A stretch of DNA of 64,000 nucleotides from JARKPK01 sp964631235 (GCA_964631235.1 CAZVZX010000010.1:62001-126000); one strand, 5' to 3'. Shown: positions 1 to 10,400, numbered from the stretch's first letter. Numbers and translations are program-made. Notes: generated by a model not told the origin, from the letters alone.

Positions 1-2
1 TT

Positions 3-428
3 TATTACCGCACGGAAATCATCCGCAGCGATTATCGTCGCGAGTATCAGTCGCTGGTCCGCGAGCACGGAATGACGCTGGCGAGCGTCTCCCAGCAGAT
101 CGAATTCGGAATCCCCGCGATGGTCGAAACCGCCCGACTGCGCGCCGCGGTGGCGGCGGCCGTGCGCGCCCCGAACCGAAATGAAGAAAGCAAAGAAGCC
201 GGCAATCTGCAAAGCATTGTCGACCGATTCAAGTTCATGAACACCGGCACGGGCGTCGAACTGCCCGGTTGGCTCGCGGCTCTGGAAGACGAATATTCGC
301 GTCAGTCGGATATTCAAGAACTCGGCATCGATCCGAAGGCAGCCGATCCCCTCTTGCATCTGCCCCAAACTCTTTTGCCGCTGAAGACCGTCAAACAGAT
401 CGCGCGCAAATTCTGGTCGATCGATTGA
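3..428 (+). CDS. C-terminal part of an unrecognised protein
   Basis: An open frame runs in from the left edge of the window and ends at TGA 426-428, leaving 141 codons and no visible start. The first ATG inside it is at 72, but the frame is open from base 3, so the gene probably begins outside the window. The protein is mostly charged and helical-looking, with no membrane segment and no motif that I recognise; it ends in a basic stretch followed by FWSID. Codon use looks like that of the neighbouring genes. No function can be assigned from what is visible. Confidence 0.55.
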   Translation, partial: YYRTEIIRSDYRREYQSLVREHGMTLASVSQQIEFGIPAMVETARLRAAVAAAVRAPNRNEESKEAGNLQSIVDRFKFMNTGTGVELPGWLAALEDEYSRQSDIQELGIDPKAADPLLHLPQTLLPLKTVKQIARKFWSID

Positions 429-797
429 TTCTCACGCGGCAGAGGACACTCTTCGTCCGAACGCGCGTTGCTGCGGCGCGGGGCCGGTCGGCCCTACGCG
501 CAAACGTGGCAATTCGCTCCGGGTTCGCTTCCGACCGCGGCAGTGCATCCCGCCGCCCATGCTCGGCCGGTGCCGACCGATCGTTTTTTGTCAGCCTTGG
601 CTGGCATAGGGCAGCGGCAACGTGGTTCTCCGCAGTTCATCGGAAGGATCGACCGTTCGTATCGAACATACGGCTCAACACCCCTCGGCGACCGAGACGA
701 TTCTTCATCCCCCTCTACTTCCTCCGCGCATCGTTCTTGCCGACAAGCTAAGTTTTTACGTCAATCGGAACACCAACGCGGGGCGGGATCAGAGCCA
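429..797. other. Non-coding spacer
   Basis: A 369-base stretch between the truncated first gene and the diguanylate cyclase. Frames that cross it are Arg/Ser/Pro-rich and run on upstream of a well-supported ATG at 798, so I treat them as non-coding. I see no strong promoter, hairpin or repeat. Confidence 0.5.
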
Positions 798-2417
798 ATG
801 AACACCGCGGAACTCAACGTACTGCTTGTGGACGACGAGCCGCTGATGCTCCGCATTCTCGGCCGCTGGCTCGAAGGACGCGTGGCCGGCATCCGACTTG
901 CCGCTGATGGCGAGCAGGCGTTACGGATGATCGAGGCCGAGTGCCCCGACGTGATCATCACCGATTGGGAGATGCCGCGACTCAACGGGCTGGAACTGTG
1001 TCGCACCGTCCGCGAGCTGGATCTTCCGCATTACGTGTATATCTTCTTCCTCACGGCGCGGAACTCGCACGAGGAGATCATCGCGGGCCTCGAGGCCGGG
1101 GCGAACGACTTTCTGGCAAAGCCGATCCACCAAGGCGAGCTGATCGCTCGGCTCCGCGCCGGCACGCGCGTGCTCGAATTGGAACGCCGGCTGAGCCGTT
1201 TGGCCAGCACCGATCCGCTGACGGGCCTGTTCACGCAACGGACCTTCTACGAACACCTCGAAAAAGAATGGGCCCGCGCGCAGCGCTTTCATCTGCCGCT
1301 TAGTTGCGTGATGATTGATCTCGACTATTTCAAGCGGATCAACGACACGCACGGGCACCCGGCGGGCGACACGGTATTGCGATCGTTCGCCGATCTGCTG
1401 CGTCGCCACAGCCGACAAAGCGACATCGTCTCGCGTTACGGCGGCGAGGAGTTCTGCGCGCTGCTGCCGGAAACCAACGAAGAACAGGCGGGCCTTTGGG
1501 CCGACCGGCTGCGCCGCGCGTTGGCCGATCACCCGATCGACATCGGCGACAAGCAATTGATCGTTACCGCCAGCTTCGGTGCGGCCCAACGCTACGACGA
1601 CACGACCACCGCGGAGCAACTAGTCGATTTGGCCGACCAGGCGCTGCTGACCGCCAAGCGCGCGGGGCGCGACCGCGTGGTCCGGTTCGCTCAATTGGCC
1701 GGCGAAACCGATCTCGAATCGGCCGAATCGCAAGAGGCCCTGTTCCGCGGCGTCTTGGCCCGCCATGTGATGACGCCGCTGGTCGCCTGCATCCATCAAG
1801 ACGAGATCGTCGGCCAGGCGGCCGACTTCCTCCTGCGACTGCGGCTAAGTTCGACGCCGGTGGTGGATGATAACGACAAGCTCGTCGGTGTTCTTTCGGA
1901 CAAAGACCTGATGGCCGCCATCGTGTCGCTCGATTCGTGGCAGCGGCCGGTGCGCGAGATCATGAAACCGAACGTGATCTGCTACGAAGAGAACACGCCG
2001 GTGCGCACGATCTACGAGTTCCTCTGCCGCGTGTCGCTTCGCCGAGTGGTGATTACCAACGAAGGCCGTCCCACCGGCGCGATCAGCCGCAGTTCTTTGA
2101 TTCGCTGGTTCCGCAACCTGCTCATCAGCCGCGGGCTGCTGACCGACCACGAAAGTTGGCAAGTGGCCGACACCGAACCCCAATCGGCGCGGCGCCGCGT
2201 TGCCGAAACATCGCACGAGCTGGCCGAATTGGCAGCCCGTCTAGGCGCAGCGGCCATGGCCGATTCCGCCGAGGACATCGGCCCGCTGGTCGTCGGCAGC
2301 GCTACCGGCATGCAATCGCTGGTAACCGATCTGCTGGCCTACTCTCGCTATGTGAGCGGCAACGGGTCGGGCCTGGGCGCGATGGCCGTCGGTTCCGGCG
2401 GTATCAGCATCGATTGA
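798..2417 (+). CDS. Response regulator with GGDEF diguanylate cyclase and CBS-pair domains
   Basis: 539 aa. Residues 1-125 form a receiver domain with the acidic pair D12/D13, phospho-acceptor D56, T86 and K108. Residues 135-300 are a GGDEF domain with the active loop GGEEF at 215-219 and, five residues upstream, the RQSD inhibitory site (206-209). It should therefore make cyclic di-GMP from GTP and be subject to product inhibition. Residues 319-440 form two CBS motifs, which in other proteins bind adenine nucleotides. A tail of about 75 residues (465-519) contains SHELAEL and LVTDLLAYSRY, resembling the two helices of a histidine-kinase dimerisation domain, but no ATPase domain follows. The start at 798 is chosen because the receiver domain begins there; the frame is open further upstream without sensible sequence. 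No cognate kinase is adjacent. Confidence 0.9.
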   Translation: MNTAELNVLLVDDEPLMLRILGRWLEGRVAGIRLAADGEQALRMIEAECPDVIITDWEMPRLNGLELCRTVRELDLPHYVYIFFLTARNSHEEIIAGLEAGANDFLAKPIHQGELIARLRAGTRVLELERRLSRLASTDPLTGLFTQRTFYEHLEKEWARAQRFHLPLSCVMIDLDYFKRINDTHGHPAGDTVLRSFADLLRRHSRQSDIVSRYGGEEFCALLPETNEEQAGLWADRLRRALADHPIDIGDKQLIVTASFGAAQRYDDTTTAEQLVDLADQALLTAKRAGRDRVVRFAQLAGETDLESAESQEALFRGVLARHVMTPLVACIHQDEIVGQAADFLLRLRLSSTPVVDDNDKLVGVLSDKDLMAAIVSLDSWQRPVREIMKPNVICYEENTPVRTIYEFLCRVSLRRVVITNEGRPTGAISRSSLIRWFRNLLISRGLLTDHESWQVADTEPQSARRRVAETSHELAELAARLGAAAMADSAEDIGPLVVGSATGMQSLVTDLLAYSRYVSGNGSGLGAMAVGSGGISID

Positions 2418-2489
2418 TCCGTTGGCCGTCGGCAACGACCCGAACGTTGTCGGGCGGCCTATTTGCGACGGCCATTCCGGGCCGAACCG

Positions 2490-3635
2490 CTACGCTGTCA
2501 CTTCGGCGATGCGGACCCATGCCTGCCGCCGAGCCGAGCGCCGCACGGCTTCCAGTCGCTGCTCGAGTTCGACTCCGCGATGCAGGCTCGGCTCCGCCTG
2601 TTTGCCGGCCGCCACCGCCTGCAAAAAATTCGCCAGCGCGGCCACGTGCCCTTCAAGCCAGCCGATCGGGGCCTTCGGGCTTGGGAACCCGGTGCCGGGC
2701 GGGGGAAAACGGCGGCCCACGGCGAGCCGCGTCCATCCAGCCGATTCAAGCGGCGCGGCACGGGTTCGTTGGGCATCGTAGTATTCGCAGTGGTGGGGGT
2801 CCATGCTGTTGTACCTCAACGCCCCCGCGGTGCCGTGCAGTTCAACGCGAAGCTCGTCTTCACAGCCAGTGGACACTTTGCCCGCGGTAATCACGCCGCA
2901 CGCGCCGCCGGCGCTTCGCGCGAGCATCATCACTTGGTCTTCGGCATCGACCGCGCGGGTTTCTCTGCTGCCGGCCGCAACCGGACGCGAGGGGAAGACC
3001 GTTCGCTGTTCAGCCATGACCGCGTCGAGCGGCCCAATGAGATATTCGACCAAATCGATGGCATGCACGGCCAAATCGGCCAACACGCCGCCGCCCGCCG
3101 CAGCCGAATACTTCCATCGCCACGGGGCGTTCGAATCGGCGCTGCCTCCATGCAGGTAGAAGGCCCGGAACTCGAGCAACTCGCCCAGTGCGCCCGAGTC
3201 GGCCAGTTGTTTCATGGTCATCACGGCCGGATAGAAGCGATAGTGCAGCGTCATTTGCCCAATGCCCGACCAAGCGGGCAAGGCCGCGGCCACGGCGGCC
3301 GCCTGCGTCCAATCGGCCGTCAGCGGTTTGTCGCAGTAGATATGCTTCTGATGCGCCAGCGAGGAAAGCAGGGCTTCGGCATGGCGCGCATTAGGCGTGC
3401 AGATGTGAACGATATCGATGTCGTCCGCCTCGGTGATCTGGCGGAAATCGGTCGCCGGCTCGGCGCCGAGCATCTCGGCCGCGGCACGAGTCGATTCGGG
3501 CCGGCCGGCCAGCACCCGAACAATCCGGCCGGCCGCCGGCGCCGGGTTGTAAAACCAGCGCAAGGCCTCGTAGGCATAGGCGTGAACCTTGCCGATGAAA
3601 CCGAACCCAAGCAATCCAACGCGATAGTTCGTCAT
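2490..3635 (-). CDS. Gfo/Idh/MocA family oxidoreductase
   Basis: 381 aa. The N-terminal Rossmann fold starts immediately with the dinucleotide-binding motif GFGFIG (residues 10-15), followed by the family hallmark CDKPLT, in which the lysine is the usual catalytic/cofactor residue. The central part carries GGGVLADLAVHAIDL, matching the family's substrate-domain motif with the His-Asp pair. The length is normal. Family members are NAD(P)-dependent dehydrogenases acting on sugars or inositol-like compounds, but the substrate cannot be told from sequence alone. The next gene on the same strand would be downstream of 2490, yet the plus-strand cyclase converges there, so this gene appears to be transcribed alone. 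The sugar-isomerase-like gene upstream on the same strand suggests a carbohydrate pathway. Confidence 0.88.
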   Translation of the reverse strand: MTNYRVGLLGFGFIGKVHAYAYEALRWFYNPAPAAGRIVRVLAGRPESTRAAAEMLGAEPATDFRQITEADDIDIVHICTPNARHAEALLSSLAHQKHIYCDKPLTADWTQAAAVAAALPAWSGIGQMTLHYRFYPAVMTMKQLADSGALGELLEFRAFYLHGGSADSNAPWRWKYSAAAGGGVLADLAVHAIDLVEYLIGPLDAVMAEQRTVFPSRPVAAGSRETRAVDAEDQVMMLARSAGGACGVITAGKVSTGCEDELRVELHGTAGALRYNSMDPHHCEYYDAQRTRAAPLESAGWTRLAVGRRFPPPGTGFPSPKAPIGWLEGHVAALANFLQAVAAGKQAEPSLHRGVELEQRLEAVRRSARRQAWVRIAEVTA

Positions 3636-4043
3636 CGTTGTCGCACCGTCAAGCTATTCGATTCCGATGGGAATTGCCCCCTGCCGCGGCGGCCGGCGTG
3701 CTCCCTCGAAGCGAGGCACAACTGCCGACCATACCGTCCTGACGCACCCGGCCTATCGGGTTTCGTTGAACCAAGCGATGCCTTTGGCTCGAAGAGTCAG
3801 CGGATTTACGTCAACACGATTTGAGAAGGTCATTGAAGCTTTTCCCGTCGCCTGCCGGAATGTGTGCTGCGAGAACGAGAAGGCCGCCGTTGGTCGTACC
3901 GGGCCGACAAGCGGCCCGGCGCGATTCCGAAACACCATCGACGCACCGCCGCTGACGAACCGAGAAGACCGCCGGCCCGCCCGTCGCCGCCGCGACCGGC
4001 CGAGAATCGTCGTTGGCCGTGTTTAGGGCCGATGGCAGCCGTG
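3636..4043. other. Non-coding spacer
   Basis: About 408 bases between two minus-strand sugar-enzyme genes. It contains no frame with protein-like composition on either strand and no obvious repeat. It should contain the promoter of the downstream oxidoreductase, but no convincing -10/-35 pair is visible. Confidence 0.45.
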
Positions 4044-4793
4044 CTACAGCAGCGTTTCGAGCAGCAGCCGCAATTTGCGCAGCTCGCCGAGATGATCGAT
4101 ATCGTCGCTCGGTGCAATATCGACGCACAGAGCGCGGTTGTATTGATAGCGCCCCAATTGGTTGATCAGCCGTCCGTATTCGACCTCTCCCTGGCCGACG
4201 CGCACTTGCAGGCGATCGCGGGTCGTATCGCGCAATCGCACATGAATCGTATGGCGGTAGAGCATGTCGTAATTGGCGCCGCCGCGGGGCCCGAAGATGT
4301 AATGGCTCGGATCAAGGGTGATGCCCAGTCCTTTGACCGTATCGCAGAGCACGGCGGCCGTCGCGGGGTCTTCCGTCATTCGCCCCACTTCAGTCAGCAG
4401 CCCGACGCGCACCCCCTCGACAGCCGCCAACGCCACCAGCATTCGAAGACGCTCCACCTCCTGGTTATAGGGAGTGCCCAACTCGCCTGCGCGCACGGTG
4501 ATCGTCACCACTTTGGCCGCTTTCGCCAATTTGCAGCACGCAGCGAACTGACGGTAATAGAGATCGTCGGGAGCCTCGATATCGACGCTCAACGCCGTCG
4601 GGGTGAGGCGATGGATCTGCCGAATCGTCAGCAATGCGCGGTCGAAGTCGTCATAGACCTCCGACGGCTTGATATGGCCGTCTCGCTCGTGAAGAAACAC
4701 CTCGACATGACTGAACTCGAGATCCACCAATTGCCGCATGGCGGCATCGATCGGCAGATCGCCAAAGCAACGACTCGAAGCAGCGACAAACAC
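4044..4793 (-). CDS. Sugar phosphate isomerase/epimerase-like TIM barrel protein
   Basis: 249 aa if it starts at GTG 4793. That start is preceded by an excellent ribosome-binding site (AGGAAAGGAG) seven bases upstream, while the frame upstream of it is Arg/Gly/Pro-rich and unlike protein. The chain shows alternating strands and helices, with typical barrel motifs VEVFLHE, LSVDIEA, LLTEVG, LDPSHYIFGPRG and LCVDIAP whose acidic and His residues would bind a divalent metal. This matches the xylose-isomerase-like / AP-endonuclease-2 superfamily. Members isomerise or epimerise sugars or keto-acids; the substrate here is unknown. It lies about 400 bases upstream of a Gfo/Idh/MocA dehydrogenase on the same strand, a common pairing in sugar or inositol catabolism. 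Confidence 0.78.
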   Translation of the reverse strand: MFVAASSRCFGDLPIDAAMRQLVDLEFSHVEVFLHERDGHIKPSEVYDDFDRALLTIRQIHRLTPTALSVDIEAPDDLYYRQFAACCKLAKAAKVVTITVRAGELGTPYNQEVERLRMLVALAAVEGVRVGLLTEVGRMTEDPATAAVLCDTVKGLGITLDPSHYIFGPRGGANYDMLYRHTIHVRLRDTTRDRLQVRVGQGEVEYGRLINQLGRYQYNRALCVDIAPSDDIDHLGELRKLRLLLETLL

Positions 4794-5522
4794 CCCCAAG
4801 ACTCCTTTCCTATCGAATCCGTCTCTGCGGCCCCGACCAAAAGGCAACCGGGCGCACCGGCCCTGGCCGGTCAACACTCCGAGTCGCCGACCAGCCGGCC
4901 GACCACCGCACTGCCATCGGCATCGATCCGAACAGCGCAGGCTTGTTGCCGGGTTCTCCCACGTCGGGTGGAATCGGCAGGGCACCCGCCAAAGACCAAG
5001 ACTTCGGCAACGCAACCTGCCGCTCGAGGACGGAAACAGTATTATTGATCTTCAGAATAGGAACGCAACGGCGGGCTCGCGATCATCTCGAACAATCGGC
5101 CTTGAAACCGTCCAACGAGACGAACCCCCAAACACCCGTAACGAAAGACGTTCCTGTTACCGAACGACGTTTCGGTGGGCCAATAGCTTAGCGTGTTGCC
5201 CGCGCGTGTGGCAACCTCGGTTCCCTTTCTGCTGACGACGTTTTCATAACTCTATGCCCGACATACGTTTGCCGCTTCACGCCGGCGCTTGCGCCGCGCC
5301 GGCCGAACGCCCGCCGACCGAACCATCCTTGTGAACTTGGAATCCGGCGGACCGCAAAGCGGCCCACCCAACGACCGCTCGCGCGCTCGCCCCTCCGCTT
5401 TGCTGACGGCCTCGTTCGCCCTTGCGCAAACCGGCTCAACCAACGATCCCGCGACGAACATCTCACTTCGATTGCTGGCCAAGCGGCAGACGTTGCCCGA
5501 CGGCGCAACCTGCCCGGCCGCG
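4794..5522. other. Long non-coding spacer
   Basis: About 730 bases with no frame that looks like a real gene. A possible hairpin with an internal loop lies near 5140-5174 (arms CGAAA-GA-CGTT and AACG-ACG-TTTCG). It could be a terminator for the minus-strand gene that ends at 5523, but there is no T-run. Otherwise I see nothing. Confidence 0.4.
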
Positions 5523-5693
5523 TTACTGGGCTTTCAGTTTGGCGACTTCGGCCTCAGCGGCGGCCAGTTGCTGCTCCATTTGCCTGAGTTCGTTCGGATC
5601 GTCGTTGTGCTTCCGCATGCCGGCTACCTGCTGCCTGAGCGTGGCAATGCGCTGATGAAGCACGTCGATCTTCTTCTTGGTCTTCTTGTCCAT
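5523..5693 (-). CDS. Small coiled-coil protein of unknown function
   Basis: 56 aa, beginning MDKKTKKKIDVLHQRI and ending in an Ala/Glu/Lys-rich helix (EAEVAKLKAQ). Hydrophobic residues are spaced in heptads over almost the whole length, so a short dimeric coiled coil is likely. There is no signal peptide or membrane segment. Its ATG shares one base with the TGA stop of the nucleotidyltransferase upstream (TGATG), which makes translational coupling likely and supports this start over an in-frame ATG 17 codons earlier. I do not know a function; the strict coupling hints at a role linked to the tRNA/RNA-processing enzyme or simply co-expression. Confidence 0.65.
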   Translation of the reverse strand: MDKKTKKKIDVLHQRIATLRQQVAGMRKHNDDPNELRQMEQQLAAAEAEVAKLKAQ

Positions 5694-7099
5694 CAAGTTG
5701 TCTCCTCGCTCTTGAGGTCGGTGGCTTTCTCGGCAAGGCGGCACGCGCGCTGAAGCGCCTCCTCGCGGGTGTGCAGCCGGCGGTCGAGCTGTTCGGCGCG
5801 AATCGCAGCGAGAATCCCGGCGAACCGCGGACCGGGTTTCATTCCCGCCGCAACCAAATCATCGCCGGTCAACAGCGGCGGCGGATTCAATTCAGCCTCG
5901 GGCCGACTGCGGCACTCGCGACAAAAGCCAAGCGCCGACTCGGCCGCGGGGAACAGAGCAGCCGTCAACGCGATCAGATCGTCGGCCCCTTCGGTCGCCA
6001 GCAGCGGTTGCACCTGCGACCACGGCCGACGATCGGCATCGATCAAGTCGCGGCAATGCTCCACCAACCAAATGGTGCGCTCGATTTCCTTGTTCGAAAG
6101 TTTCCAGCGCCGACCAAGCGACGCCGCCTCTTTCGGCCCAAGCAGCCCGGCAAACAACGCCGCCAAGGCCAGTTCGAATCCGGGCCGTTCCAACCGGGCA
6201 AGCGTTTGCACGGCGGCATCTCGGACATCGGCCGGCGCGGCCGCCCAATGGGGCATCAGCACAGCGGCCAAGCCCGAGTCATCGAGCAATCGGACCGCGC
6301 GCACGCGGCCTTGCTCGGTGAGCATGCGCCGCAACTCTCCGGCGATTCGTTCGGCGCTGACCGCGACGATTTCCGGGGCCATTGCGCACAAAGCGCGCCA
6401 GGTATCAGACTCGATCTCGAAATCCAAATCGGCGGCAAAGCGGACGGCCCGCAGCAAGCGAAGCTTATCTTCGGTAAATCGCTGCCGAGGGTCGCCGATG
6501 GCGCGGATCACCCGTGCCGCCAAGTCGGCTTGCCCGCCGACGAAGTCGATCACGCGATGTTCAATCGGGTCGAAAAACAGCCCGTTGATCGTAAAATCGC
6601 GGCGCTGAGCGTCGGCACGAGCGTCGCCGAATTCTACGCGCCCGGGATGGCGACCGTCGGTATAGTCGAAATCGCTGCGGAAGGTGGCTACTTCGATATA
6701 TCCTGGCGTGCGCGGTCGATAGACGGCAATCACCCCGAACGCCGCCCCGATCGGCTTCGTGCGGCCGACTCCGAACACGCGGCGAATCTCCTCCGGCCGC
6801 GCCGAGGTTACCACATCGTAGTCCTTCGGCGTTCGGCCCAGCAATTGGTCGCGGACGCAGCCGCCCGCCCAGTAGGCCTCGAACCCGCAGCGGCGAAGTT
6901 CGCGGACGATCCCGTCGGCCGCGCGGCGCGCGTGATCGCCGCCAATTTCGGGGGCGTTTTTCGGCCGGGCCCGGCCCGCCGCGGGCGATTGCGGTTTATC
7001 GCGCGGCGGCATCCCTGCGACATCCCCACGATTCTCTCGCGATCGCTGCGACGAGTCGTCGATGGCGGATTCGTCGCTCCGCCCTTTTGATTCATCCAT
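5693..7099 (-). CDS. cca: CCA tRNA nucleotidyltransferase / poly(A) polymerase family protein
   Basis: 468 aa. The class II nucleotidyltransferase core is clear: AGGCVRDQLLG with GGCVRD at residues 79-84, then DYD at 93-95 providing the two metal-binding carboxylates. These are followed by the DFTINGLFFDP, VIDFVGGQADL and EDKLRLLRAVRFA motifs of the fingers and nucleotide-binding region, then a helical C-terminal body. The enzyme adds CCA to tRNA 3' ends, or A-tails to RNA in the PcnB subgroup; sequence alone does not separate these. The first 50 residues are polar and low-complexity, so translation may begin at the internal Met30 (7012). Its stop overlaps the start of the coiled-coil gene. 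Confidence 0.85.
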   Translation of the reverse strand: MDESKGRSDESAIDDSSQRSRENRGDVAGMPPRDKPQSPAAGRARPKNAPEIGGDHARRAADGIVRELRRCGFEAYWAGGCVRDQLLGRTPKDYDVVTSARPEEIRRVFGVGRTKPIGAAFGVIAVYRPRTPGYIEVATFRSDFDYTDGRHPGRVEFGDARADAQRRDFTINGLFFDPIEHRVIDFVGGQADLAARVIRAIGDPRQRFTEDKLRLLRAVRFAADLDFEIESDTWRALCAMAPEIVAVSAERIAGELRRMLTEQGRVRAVRLLDDSGLAAVLMPHWAAAPADVRDAAVQTLARLERPGFELALAALFAGLLGPKEAASLGRRWKLSNKEIERTIWLVEHCRDLIDADRRPWSQVQPLLATEGADDLIALTAALFPAAESALGFCRECRSRPEAELNPPPLLTGDDLVAAGMKPGPRFAGILAAIRAEQLDRRLHTREEALQRACRLAEKATDLKSEETT

Positions 7100-7477
7100 C
7101 GCCGAGGCTTCCGCTCATTCGAATGCCCACTGTCCGCCAACTTCGACTTCGGCCGCGGGGCTTGCCCAAGTAACAATCGCTCGCGCAAAAGAACGCGATT
7201 GCTTGACGCGCCCGTCGGGTTGAACCGCGGCCCGGCGCAGCAAGGCCCGGGGCAGCAACCACCGCTTTGACGCCAATACCATTGTAATCCAAAGCCGCCC
7301 GCACGCGACGGCCCACAGAAACCGGAATGCACCCTCGCGCAACGGCCCCGCCTTCAGCCGCGCGGCGACCGGCGATCGTTCGTCCCGTTGTTCTCAATGC
7401 TCTATTCAGCGTGCAGCGCAAGAGACGCGGCATGAGAACGATCGCCTACGACGCGGGATCGATCTGACCGCAGCGAA
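7100..7477. other. Non-coding spacer
   Basis: 378 bases between addA and the nucleotidyltransferase gene, both on the minus strand. Frames here are rich in Arg, Ala and Gly without motifs and I do not accept them as genes. No repeat or clear promoter is seen. Confidence 0.45.
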
Positions 7478-10400
7478 TCATTCGGGCTGAGCAAGCAAGC
7501 GGGCCAGCGACCGATCAATCTCGCGCTCGGTTTCCGCCCGTTCGCGATCGGTCCACTCGATGCCGTGCTCTTCGCCGGTGCGCAAGAAGTGCAAGACGGC
7601 TTCATCGGGCTTGCGCCCCAGCGCTCGTTCCACGGCCAAGGCGTAGAGCCGCATTTGCATGCGGTACTTGTCGAACAGGGCATCGCGATTGTGCGGCCCG
7701 ATGCGATTTGTCTTGAAATCGATCAGGCACCATCGGCCATCGCGATCTTGGTAAAGACAATCGATATAGCCTTGGGCGAATCGCACGAAGCCCGGCTCCG
7801 CCGCAGCGGCATCGCCCGCAGCGAGCGGCCAGGGCAAAAGGAACTCGATTTCGCGGTGCAGGGCCGCCGCGCCGGCTAGGCGAGCCGCGCGATCGCTTTT
7901 GGCGAACCGTTGCATCATCGCCTCGAGTTGTTCGAGGCAATTGCGATACTCGTCGCTGCCGCGATCAAGCTCTTCCGGCGCGAGTCGGGCGATCCATTCG
8001 GCGTAGGCCTCGGCGCGGGTGAACGAATGCGGCTCGATATTGGCCAACACCGCATGGGCCCAAGAGCCGAGAGTCGCGGCCTCTTCCATTGCGTCGTCGT
8101 TGCCGGTCGGCGCGGCAACGAGGCTGCCGCGTGCGGCTTCGAGCAGATCGGGTTCGCGCTGCGGTCCTTCTTCGCGGTCGCTCTGCACGCCGACCCACGC
8201 TGCCGACAAACGCGAGAACGAAAACTGGCGTCGCCGCGATTGCTGCGGCGGCACGGGCAAGGCGGTCGGCGGCATGGCGCCGGCCTTGGCGGCGGCAAGG
8301 GCTTTTTCCGCCACTTCGTTCAATGAAGATCGTCGTGTCGATGATTGGTCAGTTGCGGACGGCTCCGGCCGTTGCGTTTGCACAACGACGCGCGGCGCCG
8401 GGCGCACGTCGCCAGCGCGCACTTCGCCCGTGAATAGATCGAAACGCTCGGCCAACAATTGCAGCCAGGGGGCCTTCTGCTCGCCGCCAAGATTTTCGCC
8501 ATCGCTCCAGCCGTGAGAGAGCACCAAGTAGTCGGCCGCCCGCGTAACCGCTACATAGAAGAGCCGCAGCGACTCCGCTTCGTCTTCGATTGCCTCGATC
8601 TTCTTGAACAGCCGCAGCCCGGTAACGACCTTGTCGAACGATGCCGGCAGAGCGACGAGCGGTCCCCACTCGGCGGAGTACGTAGCGGCACTGCGAGAAC
8701 CGTTCTTCGGTCGGCCGATGTCTGCAACGAAGACGATGGGGAACTCCAACCCCTTGGCCTGATGGATCGTCATCAGGCGAACCACGTTGGCGTCTTCGGC
8801 TTCGGTGGCAGCGAGGGCTTCGTCGGGCTGGCGGGCGACGAACTCGACCAATTGCACGATAAAATCGCCCAGCGAGAACATCCCTTTCGCGTCGTTGGCG
8901 GCGGCCATTTCGATCAGTTTGTGAAGATTGCCGATTTTTCGCTCGCCGAGGAAGTCGGCCGCCAACGCGGCGTCGAAACCGGTTCGGGCCAGCGTCTCGC
9001 GGATCAGCACGGCCACCGGAACCCGATCTTTCATCGCCCGCAATTCGCCAAGCACGGCGGCAGCGCGAATGACGGCCGCCTTCTGCGACGGCGAAATTGC
9101 CTCGGCCGCGGCTGTCGGCGACGAATCTCCGGCCGTCCAGCGGGCGGCGGCCGCAACCAGCGCATCGCCCAAGCGATCGTTGTCCAGCTTCAAGGCCACC
9201 AGCGTTTCGTCGAATAGATTGAAGAACGGGCTGCGCAGCGCGCCGAACAGTGCGGCCTCGTCGGCCGGATCGTTGATCGCCCGCAGCACATTCGCCAGAT
9301 CGTACACCTCCTCTTGGCTGTAGAACGCCTTGCCGCCGACCAGATAGTACGGAATACCCCAATCGCGCAGCGCCTGCTCGTAAAGGGCCACATCGTTCAG
9401 CGCGCGAAACAAGATGGCCACGTGTTTGAACTGCGGCGGCTCGGGCCGCCAAACGCCGTCCTTTTGCTTCCGCCCGACAACCGGCTCTTTCCGTTCGATC
9501 ATCTGGCGGATGCGCCGGGCGATCCATTCCGCCTCGCGCGATCGCAATGCCCCCACCGATTTATCTTCTTCCTCTTCGGAAGTGTCGTTCGCTTTGTCAT
9601 CGGCAGCGTCGCGTTCGTTGGCGGCGGCGTTCGTTCGGCCGGTTTTCGGCCCGGTCCCGGCTTCGGGCGGCGCGGGCGCCAAAGCGCGTTGCGAGTCGCT
9701 CTCGGCCCCTTGCGACGGCGAAGGCATCGCCCAAAGGAACTCGACCAACGGAGCAGCAGACAGCGCCTTGCGCGAAGCCTTCAGCGGCTCGTACGGAATT
9801 AACGCCTCGGCAAATAGGGCGTTAACAAAGTCGATGATCGGCCCCTGGCTGCGGAAATTGACGCTCAGCGGCAATCGTCCCGCAACCGGCATTTCCCGCC
9901 TCAGTTCGGTGAACACCTTCGGCTGCGCGCCGCGAAAGCGGTAGATCGACTGCTTGTAGTCGCCGACGAAAAACAGCTTGCCTTTCTTCAGCTCATTGCC
10001 GCAAAGCGCGCGGACCAATTCCACTTGCACGGAATCGGTGTCTTGGAACTCATCGACCAACAAGAGTTCCAAGCGCCGCGAAAGGCCCTTGCAAAGCGAT
10101 GGGTTCTCCGTCAGCAAGCGGCGGGCGCCGGTCAGAAGATCGTTGAAATCGAGCGCCGCGGCCTCTTCCTTCCGTGCGCGGTATTCCTCGACAACGCGCC
10201 GGGCGATTCGAAGCAAAATCAGGCCGTCGCGGGCGGCAAGCCGGGCCGCTTCGCGATCGAACTCCATCTTCAGCAGTACATCAATGGCCTCGCGAAGCTC
10301 CTTGGCGGCCGCTTGGTACTCGGCATAGGCCGACTCGGATTTAAAGTCTTTTGCGCGCACCCCTTGCACCTTGGCCGCTTCGCGGATCAACTTCCAGGCG

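Noticed and set aside
983..995. CAACGGGCTG inside the cyclase gene as a repeat B end
   Set aside because: It encodes the conserved receiver motif (LNGLEL) and has no partner repeat nearby; chance match. Similar matches in the aldo/keto reductase gene were rejected for the same reason.
5771..7090. 439-codon plus-strand frame
   Set aside because: Antisense to the nucleotidyltransferase gene, whose catalytic motifs are intact.
7092..7433. 113-codon minus-strand frame between addA and cca
   Set aside because: Arg/Gly/Ala-rich composition typical of GC-rich non-coding DNA; no ribosome-binding site.
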